A DNA stretch of 64,000 nucleotides, taken from contig NC_064615.1 of the NCBI RefSeq assembly GCF_023898315.1, forward strand, positions 10,743,501 through 10,807,500, read 5' to 3'. Under the pieces are notes generated by a model that saw nothing but the letters and a program-made list of their open reading frames with translations, had not been told where the DNA came from and searched no databases. This document shows, one piece after another, positions 20,170-30,707 of the stretch. Numbering within the stretch: the stretch's first letter is position 1; the number at the start of each line of letters is the position of its first letter. Both the position numbers and the translations under genes were made by a program. Source of the stretch: Schistocerca nitens. Lineage: Eukaryota > Arthropoda > Insecta > Orthoptera > Acrididae.

Positions 20170-23090
20170 ATGGAGCCCGACCAGTTATTAGCGTGGCTTG
20201 TCTTGTACAGACGTTGAAGAGAAGAAGAAGGCTGCATTGGGTTCATCCACTCAATGTGAGAAGAGACGAAGTGGGTGCATTCTTTGTTCTTTTTGAGGAA
20301 TTAAGGGGAGATGAAGATAAGCTTTTTAATTATTTTCGGGTGAGTTTACGAACTTTTGACGATCTACATGATCGAATGAAGAGTTCCATTCAACGCCGCA
20401 ACACGTCGTTCCGAGAATGTATCCAGCCTAAACAAATGTTGGCAATTAGAATCAGGTTAGTGGAATAAACAATAGTTGAATTTTTAAAAAGTTTATTATT
20501 CTGAAGGATGTACATTTTTGTAATCATATTAAAAAATTGAAACATAGCTTAAAAATTGAACGACCCAGCACATGAATTTTCAGAGGTTTGTGATGGCGTA
20601 AGGATCTGGAACATGTCCCTGAAAATTGCTCCACTGCTTGTTGGTAACACTGTGTGTCGGTTGTGGGTCGTTGCCTATTGACTTCTGCATTTGCAATTGA
20701 TTGTACCTCATAAAGGGGTAAACGTGTGTATTCACGTGATGTACTAGGATGACCGGCAGTATTATTTTTATCCCACGACTTTTTACGCTGTTTAATTTCA
20801 GAAACAATCTGCATAACTCTTAATTGAAACTCTACTACCTCATCGTCGTCAAATGTTTCCAGCGTTGGAACTATCCCGCTGAAAAACGACATATGGCGAT
20901 TGGATTTTCTGTGCAGTGCATTGATCAGCTCTACCTCTACAGGGTCAAGCTTCCTCTTCTTGTTACTGCGTGATTTCGGTTTGTCAGAATTACGTACTTC
21001 CTCTGTGAATGTCTCATTACAATCAGTTTCTGGATCCTGAGTATCGTCAGTGAAGGAAAAAGTGTCATCAGAAACTGGTCCTTTCCGTGGTCGCATTTTC
21101 AGTCAGCGAGAAACTGTCGGCAGTCGGACGTGCTTCTGCTGTTTTCTTCAAAAATTGAAGCTGTTGGCTGTATATGTACTTTCTGGGTGGTTGCCTCTCA
21201 CTCCCAGATTTTAGAGATGACTTATACATCCTCTCGCTTCTTTGGAAAGAATCGCGAATATTGGCCCACTTCTTCACAACCAATTTGCCTGAAACAAAAA
21301 TGCTACTTGAAGAGGTACATCACACTATTATCCTCACATTTATTTTTATTTTATTTAGCGTATGGCTAATACAGACATATCATGAAATTAAATTACCTAT
21401 ACATATGTACACAGTGACACACAAGAAACTTAAGTTTGTCTTTACAACTGAATATCCAGTCCTTCAATCCAGCGCACTGCATCACAAAAAGAAGTTTAAT
21501 GGATTTCAACCTGTGTGATATAAAAGCGTCAAGAAAGCCGAAAAAATTAAAGTGTCTAGTGGTCTAGAAATTAACGTTTTTAGAAAACCAGTGCTGCCCA
21601 CAATGTAAAAAGTAATGGAAAGCAGTAGGAGAATGAAATTTTGCATTATAAATCCGTATGTTGATAAGTTATTACACTCGAAGTTTAAGGTTTATCGTGC
21701 AATTTCTTCTCGACATACGAAAAGCCTGACCTCACACTTCTTTCAAGCGACTGTTTTTTCGTCAGTCTTCTTTTTAAATCGCCTTTATGAAAATTGGTCA
21801 TGCAGTCTTTTTTTTTTGTTATTTCACGTAAAAAGGCCAAAACGTTGTACAATATGTCGTAGATTTGTTTGTTTCCCAAATATATTGCCAGAGATATAGC
21901 TCAACGTTGTCGAAAACTATGGGCGGGCTGTTGAAAGGTGCACGACAGGGTCAAATACTTCCAGAAGTATTTAATTCGTTAACGTTAAACATTGCCATCG
22001 CTCATTGAGGATATGTGTCAATATTCATACAAAATTTGATCAAAATCCGTGCTGTTCATGCAAGAATACTTTCCGATTTTAGATCACTGTGCATGGATTG
22101 GTCCTAATGTAGGATAGTTCATTTTATTGCTTACGTTACAGCACATACTATATTCAATTTACTTTTCCAGAAAGCTACACAGACATTCTACAATACTGAA
22201 ACTTTTTTTTCAGATATCTGGCCAGTGGCTGTACGTTCACAGATCTTCATTATAGTTACAGAGTTGGCATTTCCACTATCAGTAAAATAGTCAGATGTGT
22301 GTGTCAAGCTATTTGGTGTCTACGTTGTGAATATATGCCTCTACCCACCAAAGAAGACTTCGAAAACATAGCTGCAAAATTTGAGCAAAGAGCAAATTTT
22401 CCTCACTGCATGGGGGCTGTAGATGGAAAGCATGTTGGTATCGTCCATCCATCTAACTCAATGTATTACAATTACAAAGGATATTCATCAATAGTGCTGA
22501 TGGCTGTGGCAGACTCACACTATAATTTTATCTACGCACATATCGGCAGTTATGGCAAAGAGGGTGATTCTACTGTATTTAAAGAATGTTCTTTGTGGAA
22601 ATCACTGATGGAAAAGAAGCTGGTAATTCCTGAAGACAGATGCCTTCCTAGTACAGTAACTCCAAAGGTACCTTATTTTTTTGTTGGTGATGAAGCGTTT
22701 GGACTGCATCAACATCTTCTACGACCGTTCTCTGGACACCAATTAACAGTTGCTAAAAGAGTCTCCAATTATCGCCTGTCAAGAGCCCGGAGGTACGTAG
22801 AGTGTTCATTTGGGATACTGACTAATAAATGGAGGATTTTCCACAGAGCTATAAATTTAAAACCCGATTTTGCTCTCGAAATTGTTAAGGCATGTGTTGT
22901 TTTACACAATTTTGTTCTTAAAAACGAAGGCTACAACTCTGAGGATACTCTGTCCATAACTGGACTTGAAAGTATAACAAGAAGTGAACGTGCACGTGGG
23001 GGAATTTCTGCCAATAATGTACGAAAAATCATGACGGACTATTTTATGACACCTGAAGGATCTGTGACATGGCAATTATCTAAAATTTAA
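20170..23090 (+). pseudogene. Harbinger transposase (DDE_Tnp_4-like), two exons, N-terminal frameshift
   Basis: Exon 1 is 20170-20455 (donor G|GTTAGT at 20456), exon 2 is 22214-23090 (acceptor TTTTTTTCAG). Joining them gives an in-frame Arg at the junction (AG|A) followed by YLASGCTFTDLHYSYRVG. Exon 1 begins at ATG 20170 (MEPDQLLAWLVLYRR). A one-base shift near 20213 is needed to enter the frame that carries RRLHWVHPLN and the HTH-like RTFDDLHDRMKSS. Exon 2 contains the catalytic residues: MGAVDGKHV (D), FFVGDEAFGL (D), RYVECSFGILTNKWRIF (E). It ends at TAA 23088-23090. Harbinger transposases need a partner Myb/SANT- or MADF-type protein for nuclear import or TIR recognition; the antisense gene here is that partner. 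The single early frameshift could instead be an unrecognised short intron. Confidence 0.9.
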
Positions 23091-23399
23091 TGGGCCACTG
23101 ATCGTAAAAAATGTTGTGGATGAAGGATCTGTGAAATGGCAATTATCTAAAATTTAACGTACCACTGATTATAAAAAATGTTGTGGATTTAACATAAAAA
23201 ATAAAGATCTGTAGTTACCATAGTTGTCTCTATCCTTGTCACACATCCGTTCAAAACCTTCGTTCAATTCTTGGCAGACTTCGATCCATGCATTCCTGGT
23301 TTGTATACTGTCCTTGTAAGTACTTAAAGTCTTGTCCCATAAAACTGGTCGATCCTGCACTAATGTTATCAGAATTTCGACATCGATTTCCGCTATGGC
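20524..23399 (-). pseudogene. Harbinger accessory MADF/BESS-domain protein, two exons, antisense to the transposase
   Basis: Exon 1 is 23399-23219: LITLVQDRPVLWD, then YKDSIQTRNAWIEVCQELN, a typical MADF start. Its donor (TATG|GTAACT) joins the acceptor TTTTTGTTTCAG at 21289, giving DNYG-KLVVKKWANIRDSF, in phase. Exon 2 runs 21288 to 20524, with SGSERQPPRKYIYSQQLQFL completing the MADF domain and a BESS-like motif near 20880-20790 (MSFFSGIVPTLETF, FQLRVMQIVSEIKQ). Two lesions: the frame changes in an A-run at about 21097-21100 (GAAAATG), and the expected start codon reads ATA (23392-23390), with a stop just upstream and no in-frame ATG. Probably the TIR-binding or import partner of the transposase. 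Confidence 0.85.
23058..23189 (+). repeat. 67-bp tandem duplication spanning the transposase stop codon
   Basis: GGATCTGTGACATGGCAATT at 23058 recurs as GGATCTGTGAAATGGCAATT at 23125, and the copies remain alike through AAAAAATGTTGTGGAT. The second copy repeats the last 11 codons and stop of the transposase in its 3' UTR. Units differ at a handful of bases. Confidence 0.9.
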
Positions 23400-23799
23400 A
23401 CACTAGAAATCATCAGAACAGGCTGAACCACCAGAACAAAGCAAAACACAACTGATCGGCAGACGACAGTAGATGTGAAGCCCTGTGTTGCCTGCCCCAC
23501 TACACGAGCCGGGTGTTCCCCACGACAGCCGGCACCGGGCCGACACAGTGGGGGCCGCCGCCATCCCACGGTATCGTCCAGCCGGCCACGTCGTCTGTCG
23601 GGTAGGTGTGAAACAAGCCTAATGCATTCGACGGTAGTGAAGTTCCCATCCCTATCCAGCTTTAGGTTCTCCATAGGTCCCCTAAATCACTTCAAGCGAG
23701 TGCCTCCATAATTCACTGATATAAGAACGTAGGCTTCCGCGGCCAGTGTCATAGTGATTAAAATTCTTCTGGGTATTATGCCACGTCATTGCTAAAAAA

Positions 23800-23872
23800 C
23801 TAACAACAATAATAAACTAAAACTGACGTTTCGGCCGAATTGCTACGGCCTTCCTCAGGGCACGACTGGTTT
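23800..23872 (-). repeat. Penelope-like terminal motif with a hammerhead-like core
   Basis: The minus strand reads CCTGAGGAAGGCCGTAGCAA then TTCGGCCGAAACGTCAG. It has a CUGANGA-type box, a GGCCG/CGGCC stem and a GAAAC box followed by GUC, the arrangement of a hammerhead ribozyme core. From general knowledge, Penelope-like retroelements carry such motifs in their terminal repeats. No reverse transcriptase is present nearby, so this would be a terminal remnant. The A·C closure beside the stem is imperfect. Confidence 0.5.
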
Positions 23873-23898
23873 TACATGCGGATAGTTGCTTCTATTTA

Positions 23899-25320
23899 CA
23901 CTCCTGGAAATGGAAAAAAGAACACATTGACACCGGTGTGTCAGACCCACCATACTTGCTCCGGACACTGCGAGAGGGCTGTACAAGCAATGATCACACG
24001 CACGGCACAGCGGACACACCAGGACCCGCGGTGTTGGCCGTCGAATGGCGCTAGCTGCGCAGCATTTGTGCACCGCCGCCGTCAGTGTCAGCCAGTTTGC
24101 CGTGGCATACGGAGCTCCATCGCAGTCTTTAACACTGGTAGCATGCCGCGACACCGTGGACGTGAACCGTATGTGCAGCTGACGGACTTTGAGCGAGGGC
24201 GTATAGTGGGCATGCGGGAGGCCGGGTGGACGTACCGCCGAATTGCTCAACACGTGGGGCGTGAGGTCTCCACAGTACATCGATGTTGTCGCCAGTGGTC
24301 GGCGGAAGGTGCACGTGCCCGTCGACCTGGGACCGGACCGCAGCGACGCACGGATGCACGCCAAGACCGTAGGATCCTACGCAGTGCCGTAGGGGACCGC
24401 ACCGCCACTTCCCAGCAAATTAGGGACACTGTTGCTCCTGGGGTATCGGCGAGGACCATTCGCAACCGTCTCCATAAAGCTGGGCTACGGTCCCGCACAC
24501 CGTTAGGCCGTCTTCCGCTCACGCCCAAAAATCGTGCAGCCCGCCTCCAGTGGTGTCGCGACAGGCGTGAATGGAGGGACGAATGGAGACGTGCCGTCTT
24601 CAGCGATGAGAGTCGCTTCTGCCTTGGTGCCAATGATGGTCGTATGCGTGTTTGGCGCCGTGCAGGTGAGCGCCACAATCAGGACTGCATACGACCGAGG
24701 CACACAGGGGCAACACCCGGCATCATGGTGTGGGGAGCGATCTCCTACACTGGCCGTACACCACTGGTGATCGTCGAGGGGACACTGAATAGTGCACGGT
24801 ACATCCAAACCGTCATCGAACCCATCGTTCTACCATTCCTAGACCGGCAAGGGAACTTGCTGTTCCAACAGGACAATGCACGTCCGCATGTATCCCGTGC
24901 CACCCAACGTGCTCTAGAAGGTGTAAGTCAACTACCCTGGCCAGCAAGATCTCCGGATCTGTCCCCCATTGAGCATGTTTGGGACTGGATGAAGCGTCGT
25001 CTCACGCGGTCTGCACGTCCAGCACGAACGCTGGTCCAACTGAGGCGCCAGGTGGAAATGGCATGGCAAGCCGTTCCACAGGACTACATCCAGCATCTCT
25101 ACGATCGTCTCCATGGGAGAATAGCAGCCTGCATTGCTGCGAAAGGTGGATATACACTGTACTAGTGCCGACATTGTGCATGCTCTGTTGCCTGTGTCTA
25201 TGTGCCTGTGGTTCTGTCAGTGTGATCATGTGATGTATCTGACCCCAGGAATGTGTCAATAAAGTTTCCCCTTCCTGGGACAATGAATTCACGGTGTTCT
25301 TATTTCAATTTCCAGGAGTG
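23899..25320 (+). mobile_element. Tc1-like transposon (copy D), complete, intact transposase
   Basis: TIRs: left CACTCCTGGAAATGGAAAAA (then AGAACAC) and reverse complement of right CACTCCTGGAAATTGAAATA (then AGAACAC). TA flanks both sides (23897-23898, 25321-25322). Length 1,422 bp. It holds the only uninterrupted transposase of the Tc1/mariner copies in this window. The flanks do not come from one pre-insertion sequence: the right flank is the 3' half of a family-A SINE, but the SINE's 5' half is missing on the left. Confidence 0.96.
24143..25165 (+). CDS. Tc1-like (DD34E) transposase, intact, 340 aa
   Basis: Starts at ATG 24143 (MPRHRGREPYVQLTDFERG), chosen because it begins the conserved N-terminal HTH. 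The reading frame stays open upstream to 23840, but that part is TIR and flank. Two HTHs follow: GRIVGMREAGWTYRRIAQHV, and TSQQIRDTVAPGVSARTIRN. Then the linker LGRLPLTPKNRAARLQWCRD and the catalytic domain: AVFSDESRFCLG (D), LLFQQDNARPHVSRA (D), RSPDLSPIEHVWDWMKR (E, 34 residues later as expected). It ends at TAG 25163-25165 (KGGYTLY). All catalytic residues are present and no stop or frameshift is seen. It binds the TIRs and moves the element by cut-and-paste into TA sites. GC-rich codon use contrasts with the AT-rich surroundings. Candidate autonomous copy. Confidence 0.96.
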   Translation: MPRHRGREPYVQLTDFERGRIVGMREAGWTYRRIAQHVGREVSTVHRCCRQWSAEGARARRPGTGPQRRTDARQDRRILRSAVGDRTATSQQIRDTVAPGVSARTIRNRLHKAGLRSRTPLGRLPLTPKNRAARLQWCRDRREWRDEWRRAVFSDESRFCLGANDGRMRVWRRAGERHNQDCIRPRHTGATPGIMVWGAISYTGRTPLVIVEGTLNSARYIQTVIEPIVLPFLDRQGNLLFQQDNARPHVSRATQRALEGVSQLPWPARSPDLSPIEHVWDWMKRRLTRSARPARTLVQLRRQVEMAWQAVPQDYIQHLYDRLHGRIAACIAAKGGYTLY

Positions 25321-25322
25321 TA

Positions 25323-25392
25323 GTTCTAAGTTCTAGAGGACTGATGACCTCAGATGTTAAGTCCCATACTGCTCAGAGCCATTTGAACAATT
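25323..25392 (+). repeat. Family-A SINE, 3' half only
   Basis: GTTCTAAGTTCTAGAGGACT to CATACTGCTCAGAGCCATTTG matches the body and tail of the family-A SINEs. The tRNA-like half is absent. The break coincides exactly with the end of the Tc1 element at its TA. Confidence 0.9.
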
Positions 25393-26384
25393 TGAACCAA
25401 ACGACAGCTCCGCCAATTCATTGCCGTTTTCTACCTCGTGTACCCGATACTACCGCCATCTGTATATGTGTATATCACTAGCCCACGACCTTTGTCGCCT
25501 TAGTGTACAATGCATAGCAATGAGAGTAGATTTTCCAGAAAAGAGAAAAAGGACAGAAAAACGTGATTTATAGTGTGAAAGTGTTATGTGAAATGACAGA
25601 TGTTTTTGACCCGTGCGCCGAGTTCGATAGCGCCTGGCGAGTTGAGTACCGTCTTTGCCGATTAGAGCGTCTTTGGTTTTCTCTTGGACTGTGCAAAAAG
25701 GAAGTGGGCAGCCGAAACTGGTTGCATATGGTGGGTGGTGGGTCCGGTGGAACGTAGGGGCAGTTGGTCAGCATTGCCGGCGCACCGTTTATCTGGTGTG
25801 GGCACTGGCGGTCGACGTTCAGCGTGCGGTCGGTGCGGTTATTGACGTACCGTGGTGGGGCAGCGTAGTCCACTCTGGCTGCACTTGCACGCGAAGTACC
25901 CGCGCCCCTTCTGGAGACCGGAAGGCCTACACCACAGGATTTTGCCGAGCACCGAGTCAACGCCTTTTTCGGGTTTCTCAGTCGAGGCAAAAGCCCGGTT
26001 TGGTTTCCTGATGTTTATGGTGAGCATCGTTTGTATGTTCTACAGCGACTTGTCTCCAGTGCCTGCTGTTTGTTGTGTTCGAAACAGCTTGGCGCTGTTC
26101 GTCCGCTTGGTTTTTCAATTTTTTGTTGTGCTGCGCTCCCCATTTTAATTTAATGTGATTTCGAAACGGTTTGCGGCACGTTCTCAGCTCTCCCCCCGTG
26201 CGGCTATTGGCTTATGTTTACAGTAAAAGTTTTTAAAAATTTTCAGCCGCCCGCGTAAAGTGCAGACTGGTGTTTTGGTGATTTAATTTTAGGGCCTAGA
26301 GGCCTGTACTTAGTTCTCAGCCACATCTTGTCACTATGTCGGCCTCTAGAAAACGCAGTAAGTTTTTTCTTTCCCCTTAGATAC
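25393..26384. other. Unassigned, partly GC-rich segment upstream of the Gypsy LTR
   Basis: No frame has recognisable motifs; several ORFs of 60-140 codons overlap in both strands without family resemblance. It could be unique intergenic DNA or an unknown repeat. Confidence 0.35.
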
Positions 26385-27072
26385 TGTAAGTAGGCTGTTT
26401 AGGTTTTTATGTTGGTAACGCCACGTAGCGCTCTCTATTAAAATCGCTCACTGCGCTGTGTGCAGTCTGTGGCTGGTTGGACTCGTTGTTGCGAGTTAAT
26501 CGTGCAGTGTTGGGCAGTTGGATGTGAGCAGCCAGTAGTGTTGGGCTGTTGGAGATGAGCAGCCAGCAGAGGTGGATGTGCGGAGCGAAATGGCGGAGTT
26601 TTGAGAGGGGATGATCTGGACGTGTGTCCGTCAGACAAAGGAAATTTGTAAAACTGGATGTCACGAATATATAATGACCTTTGAACACTATTAACGTAAA
26701 TACATTGTTTGTTCTCTATCAAAGTCTTTCATTTGCTAACTATGCCTATCAGTACCTAGTGCCTTGAGCGGTTAGAATCTTTTATTTAGCTGGCAGTATT
26801 GGCGCTCGCTGTACTGCAGTAGTTCGAGTAACGAAGATTTTTGTGAGGTAAGTGATTCATGAAGAGTATGTTAGTCAGGGTCATTCTTTTGTAGGCATTA
26901 TTAAAAGTCAGATTGCGTTGCGCTAAAATACTGTGTGTCAGTTTAGACATGATCAGAATAAGTAAAGATACAACATTCTCAGTACGGTTAGTTTTGCTCA
27001 GCTGTTTGAAAATCAAATAACGTAAGAGTTTTTCTAGCACTGTCATTCTTAATTTTCTAAGGGGATGTTCCA
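26385..27072 (+). repeat. Gypsy 5' LTR
   Basis: Begins TGTAAGTAGG and probably ends GGGGATGTTCCA at 27072 (TG...CA). The end is inferred, because no second LTR is available for alignment. The following TCGACCCTTAGCCGAGG would be in the primer-binding position. Contains no protein-coding frame. Confidence 0.65.
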
Positions 27073-27779
27073 TATTTCGACCCTTAGCCGAGGATACCTC
27101 ACTGGAATCTTCTGATTTTTTCTTGTAGTTTGAGTAATTAGTGTAGTTATTGTTTATTGCTAGCATGTAATTGTAGAGAGAATTTCCTTTGTATTTGTAG
27201 TTTTTCATTGTTATACTGTTAAACAGGTGTGGCAGGCATGTAGATATGCACCACATATTTCGCAGCCGTGCTTGCAATTAATTGAACTATATTTTCAGTG
27301 CTATTTTATTGTGTTTTCTTATTTTCTCTTCAAATTGTGCTTTTCTCTGTTATCATGTGAAATATTGTGACAATTATGGCGTGTGAAAAACGTAATACTA
27401 GGCTCCAAAGTAAACTGAGAAATGACATTGAAGACGAGAGTAGTGTGTTAGCGCCACTGTGTACTGAATTGACTAATGTTCAACATAGTAATTTGGTAAT
27501 TGTGCATAGGGAAATGGACCAGGCACTAAATAATGGTGTAGAAAGTGAAACAGCTAGTGAACAGGGTAGTATTGTCGGTCGATCGGTATGCAATAGATCG
27601 CCTCAGGAATCCGAAAAGACAGGACAAAATCTTGCAAATACTGCAGATTCAGATTTTGCATCATTACCCTTTCCTCAATCAAGTCAAGACACTTTTTCTG
27701 CTTTTCAAAATGCGAATGCTACCGGTACAAATGCACTGCCGAAAATGACAGAGGAACAGGTTCCAGATACTAATACATT

Positions 27780-30707
27780 GTTTGTTCTTGTTGTGGTCTT
27801 CAGTCCTGAGACTGGTTTCATGCAACTCTCCATGCTACTCTATCCTGTGCAAGCTTCTTCATCTCCCCGAACCTACTGCAACTTACATCCTTCTGAATCT
27901 GCTTAGTGCATTCATCTCTTGGTCTCCCTCTACGATTTTTACCCTCCACGCTGCCCTCCAATACTAAATTGGTGATCCCTTAATGCCCCAGAACATGTCT
28001 TACCAACCGATCCTTTCTTCTAATCAAGTTGTGCCACAAATTTCTCTTCTCCCCAATTCCATTCAGTATTTCCTCACTAGTTATGTGATATAGCCATCTA
28101 ATATTCAGCATTCTTCTGTAGCACCACATTTCGAAAGCTTCTATTCTCTTCTTGTCCAAACTATTTATCGTCCATGGTTCACTTCCATACATGCCTAAAC
28201 CCCATACAAATACTTTCAGAAACGATTTCCTGACGCTTAAATCTATACTCGATGTTAACAAATATCTCTTCTTCAGAAACGCTTTCCTTGCCATTGCCAG
28301 TCTACATTTTATATACTCTCTATTTCGACCATCATCAGTTATTTTGCTCCCCAAATAGCAAAACTTCTTTAATGCTTTAAGTGTCTCACATGCTAATCTA
28401 ATTCCCTCCGCATCACCCGACTTAATTCGACTACATTCCATTGTCTTCGTTTTGCTTTTGTTGATTTTCACCTTATATCCACCTTTCAAGACACTACCCA
28501 TTCCGTTCTACTGCTCTTCCAAGTCCTTTGCTGTCTCTGACAGAATTACAATGTCATCGGCAAACCTCAAAGTTTTTATTTCGTGTCCTTGGATTTTAAT
28601 ACCTACTCCGAATTTTTCTTTTGTTTCCTTTACTGCTTGCTCAATCTAAAGATTGAATAGCATCAAGGAGAGGCTACAACCCTGTCTCACTTCCTTCCCA
28701 ACCACTGCTTCCCTTGCATGTCCCTCAACACTTATAACTGCTGTCTGGTTTCTGTACAAATTGTAAATAGCCTTTCGCTCCCTGTATTTCTTCTAAGATA
28801 AGATTTCTTCTAAGATAAGGCGTATGGTCAGTATTGCCTCAGGTGTTCCAATATATCTGATCTTCCCCGAGGTCGGCTTCTACCAGTTTCTCCATTCATC
28901 TGTAAAGAATTCACGTTAGTATTTAGCAGCTGTGACTTATTGAACCGATAGTTCGATAATTTTCACATCTGTCAACACCTGCTTTCTTTGGAAGTGGAAT
29001 TATTATATCCTTCTTGAAGTCTGAGGGTATTTCGCCTGTCTCATACAACTTGCTCACCAGATTGTAGAGTTTTGTCAGGGCTGGCTCTCCCAAGGCTGTC
29101 AGTAGTTCTAATGGAATGTTGTCTACTCCCTGGGCCTTGTTGCGACTCAGGTCTTTCAGTGCTCTGTCAAACTCTTCACGTAGTATCGTATCTCCGATTT
29201 CACCTTCGTCTACATCCTCTTCCATTTCCACAATATTGTCCTCAAGTACATGACCCTTGTATAGACCCTCTATATACTCCTTCCACCTTTCTGCTTTCCC
29301 TTATTTGCTTAGAACTGGGTTTTCGATCTTAGCTCTTGATATTCATACATGTGGTTCTCTTTTCTCCAAAGGTCTCTTTAATTTTCCTGTAGGTAATATC
29401 TATCTTACCCCCAGTGAGATAAGCCTCTGCATCCTTACATTTGTCCTCTAGCCATTATTGCATAGCCATTTTGCACTTCCTGTCGATCTCATTTTTGAGA
29501 CGTTTGTATTCCTTTTTGGCTGCTTCATTTACTGAATTTTTACATTTGCTCCTCTCATCAATTAAATTCAATATTTCTTCTGTTACCCAAGGATTTCTAC
29601 TAGTCCTCGTCTTTTTACATACTTGATCCTCTGCTGCCTTCGCTACTTCATCCTTCTTCTTCTACTGTGTTTTTTCCCCCCACTCGTGACAATTGTTCCC
29701 TTATGCTCTCACTGAAACTCTGCACAACCTCTGGTTTAGTCTGTTTATCCAGGTCCCTCCTTTAATTCCCACCTTTTTGCAGTTTCTTTAGTTTTAATCT
29801 ACAATCCATAACGAATAGATCGTGGTCAGAGTCCACATCTGCCCCTGGAAATGTCTTACAATTTAAAATCTGGTTCCTAAATCTCTGTCTTACCATTATA
29901 TAATCTATCTGATACCTTCTAGTATATCCAGGCTTCTTCCATGTATACAAACTTCTTTTACGATTCTTGAACCAAGTGAGCTATGATTAAGTCATGCTCT
30001 GTGCAAAATTCTACCAGGCGGCTTCCTCTTTCATTTCTTACTCCCAATCCACATTCACCTACTAAGTTTCCTTCTCTCCCTTTTCCTACTATCGAATTCC
30101 AGTCACCCATGACTATTAAGTTTTCGTCTCTCTTCACTACCTGAATAATTTCTTTTATGTCATCATACATTTCATCAATTTCTTCATCTCCTGTGGAGCT
30201 AGTTGGCATATAAACTTGTATTACTGCAGTAGGCGTGGGCTTCATGTCTATCTTGGCCACAATAATGCATTCACTATGCTGTTTGTAGTACATTACCCGC
30301 ACTCCTATATTTTTAATCATTATTAAACCTACTCCTGCATTACCCCTATTTGATTTTGTATTTATAACCCTGTATTCACCTGGCTAGAAGTCTTGTTCCT
30401 CCTGCCACCGAACTTCATTAATACCCTCTATATCTAACTTTAACCTATCCATGTCTCTTTTTGAATATTCTAACCTACCTGCCCGATTAAGGCATCTGAC
30501 ATTCCACACTCCGATCCGTAGAACGCCAGTTTTCTTTCGCCTTATAACGATGTCCTCTTGAGTAGTCTCCACCCAGAGATCCGAATGGGGGACTATTATA
30601 CCTCCAGAATATTTTACCTAGAGGACGCCTTCATCATTTAACCATACATTAAAGCTGCATGCCCTTGGGAAAAGTTGCGGCTGTAGTTTCGCCTTGCTTT
30701 CAGCTGT
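27780..30707 (-). mobile_element. RTE-type LINE (copy 1), nested in Gypsy gag
   Basis: Target duplication TACTAATACATT at 27768-27779 and 30708-30719, perfect over 12 bp. Orientation minus: the 5' end at 30707 corresponds to position about 46790 in the second copy, so the first ~220 bases of the family are missing. The 3' end carries the same terminus as copy 2 (CAGTCTCAGGACTGAAGACC then ACAACAAGAACAA). It encodes an endonuclease and an RT in one broken frame. Confidence 0.93.
27840..30572 (-). pseudogene. LINE endonuclease-reverse transcriptase (copy 1)
   Basis: In order on the minus strand: apurinic-type endonuclease start (30572-30384, TGVLRIGVWNVRCLN), its core (30320-29958, AKIDMKPTPTAVIQVYMPTS, LIVMGDWNSIVGKGR) and end (29950-29762, GADVDSDHDLFVMDCRLKL; the SDH block is intact). 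Then the RT N-terminal half (29231-28923, SRNKAQGVDNIPLELL, IPLPKKAGVDRCENYR), RT core (about 28710-28540, VRQGCSLSLMLFNL and LRFADDIVILS) and post-RT/C-terminus (28501-27980, FCYLGSKITDDGRNREYIKC, EAFEMWCYRRMLNIRWLYH). Several stops and frameshifts separate these. The family makes target-primed insertions. Confidence 0.9.

Larger units (their letters stand above)
20024..23619. mobile_element. PIF/Harbinger transposon, complete, two genes
   Basis: Flanked by the 3-bp target duplication TAA at 20021-20023 and 23620-23622, as PIF/Harbinger elements make (TWA). TIRs: left GGCTTACTTCACATCTGCCC and reverse complement of the right end GGCTTGTTTCACACCTACCC. Length 3,596 bp. It encodes a DDE transposase on + (two exons) and a MADF/BESS DNA-binding protein on - (two exons). 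The gene structures interlock. Few disabling mutations are visible, so this is a young insertion. Confidence 0.95.

Noticed and set aside
23840-24142. Open frame upstream of the intact Tc1 transposase as an N-terminal extension
   Set aside because: It translates the TIR and flanking repeat; the family's proteins begin at the MPRHRG-type start at 24143.
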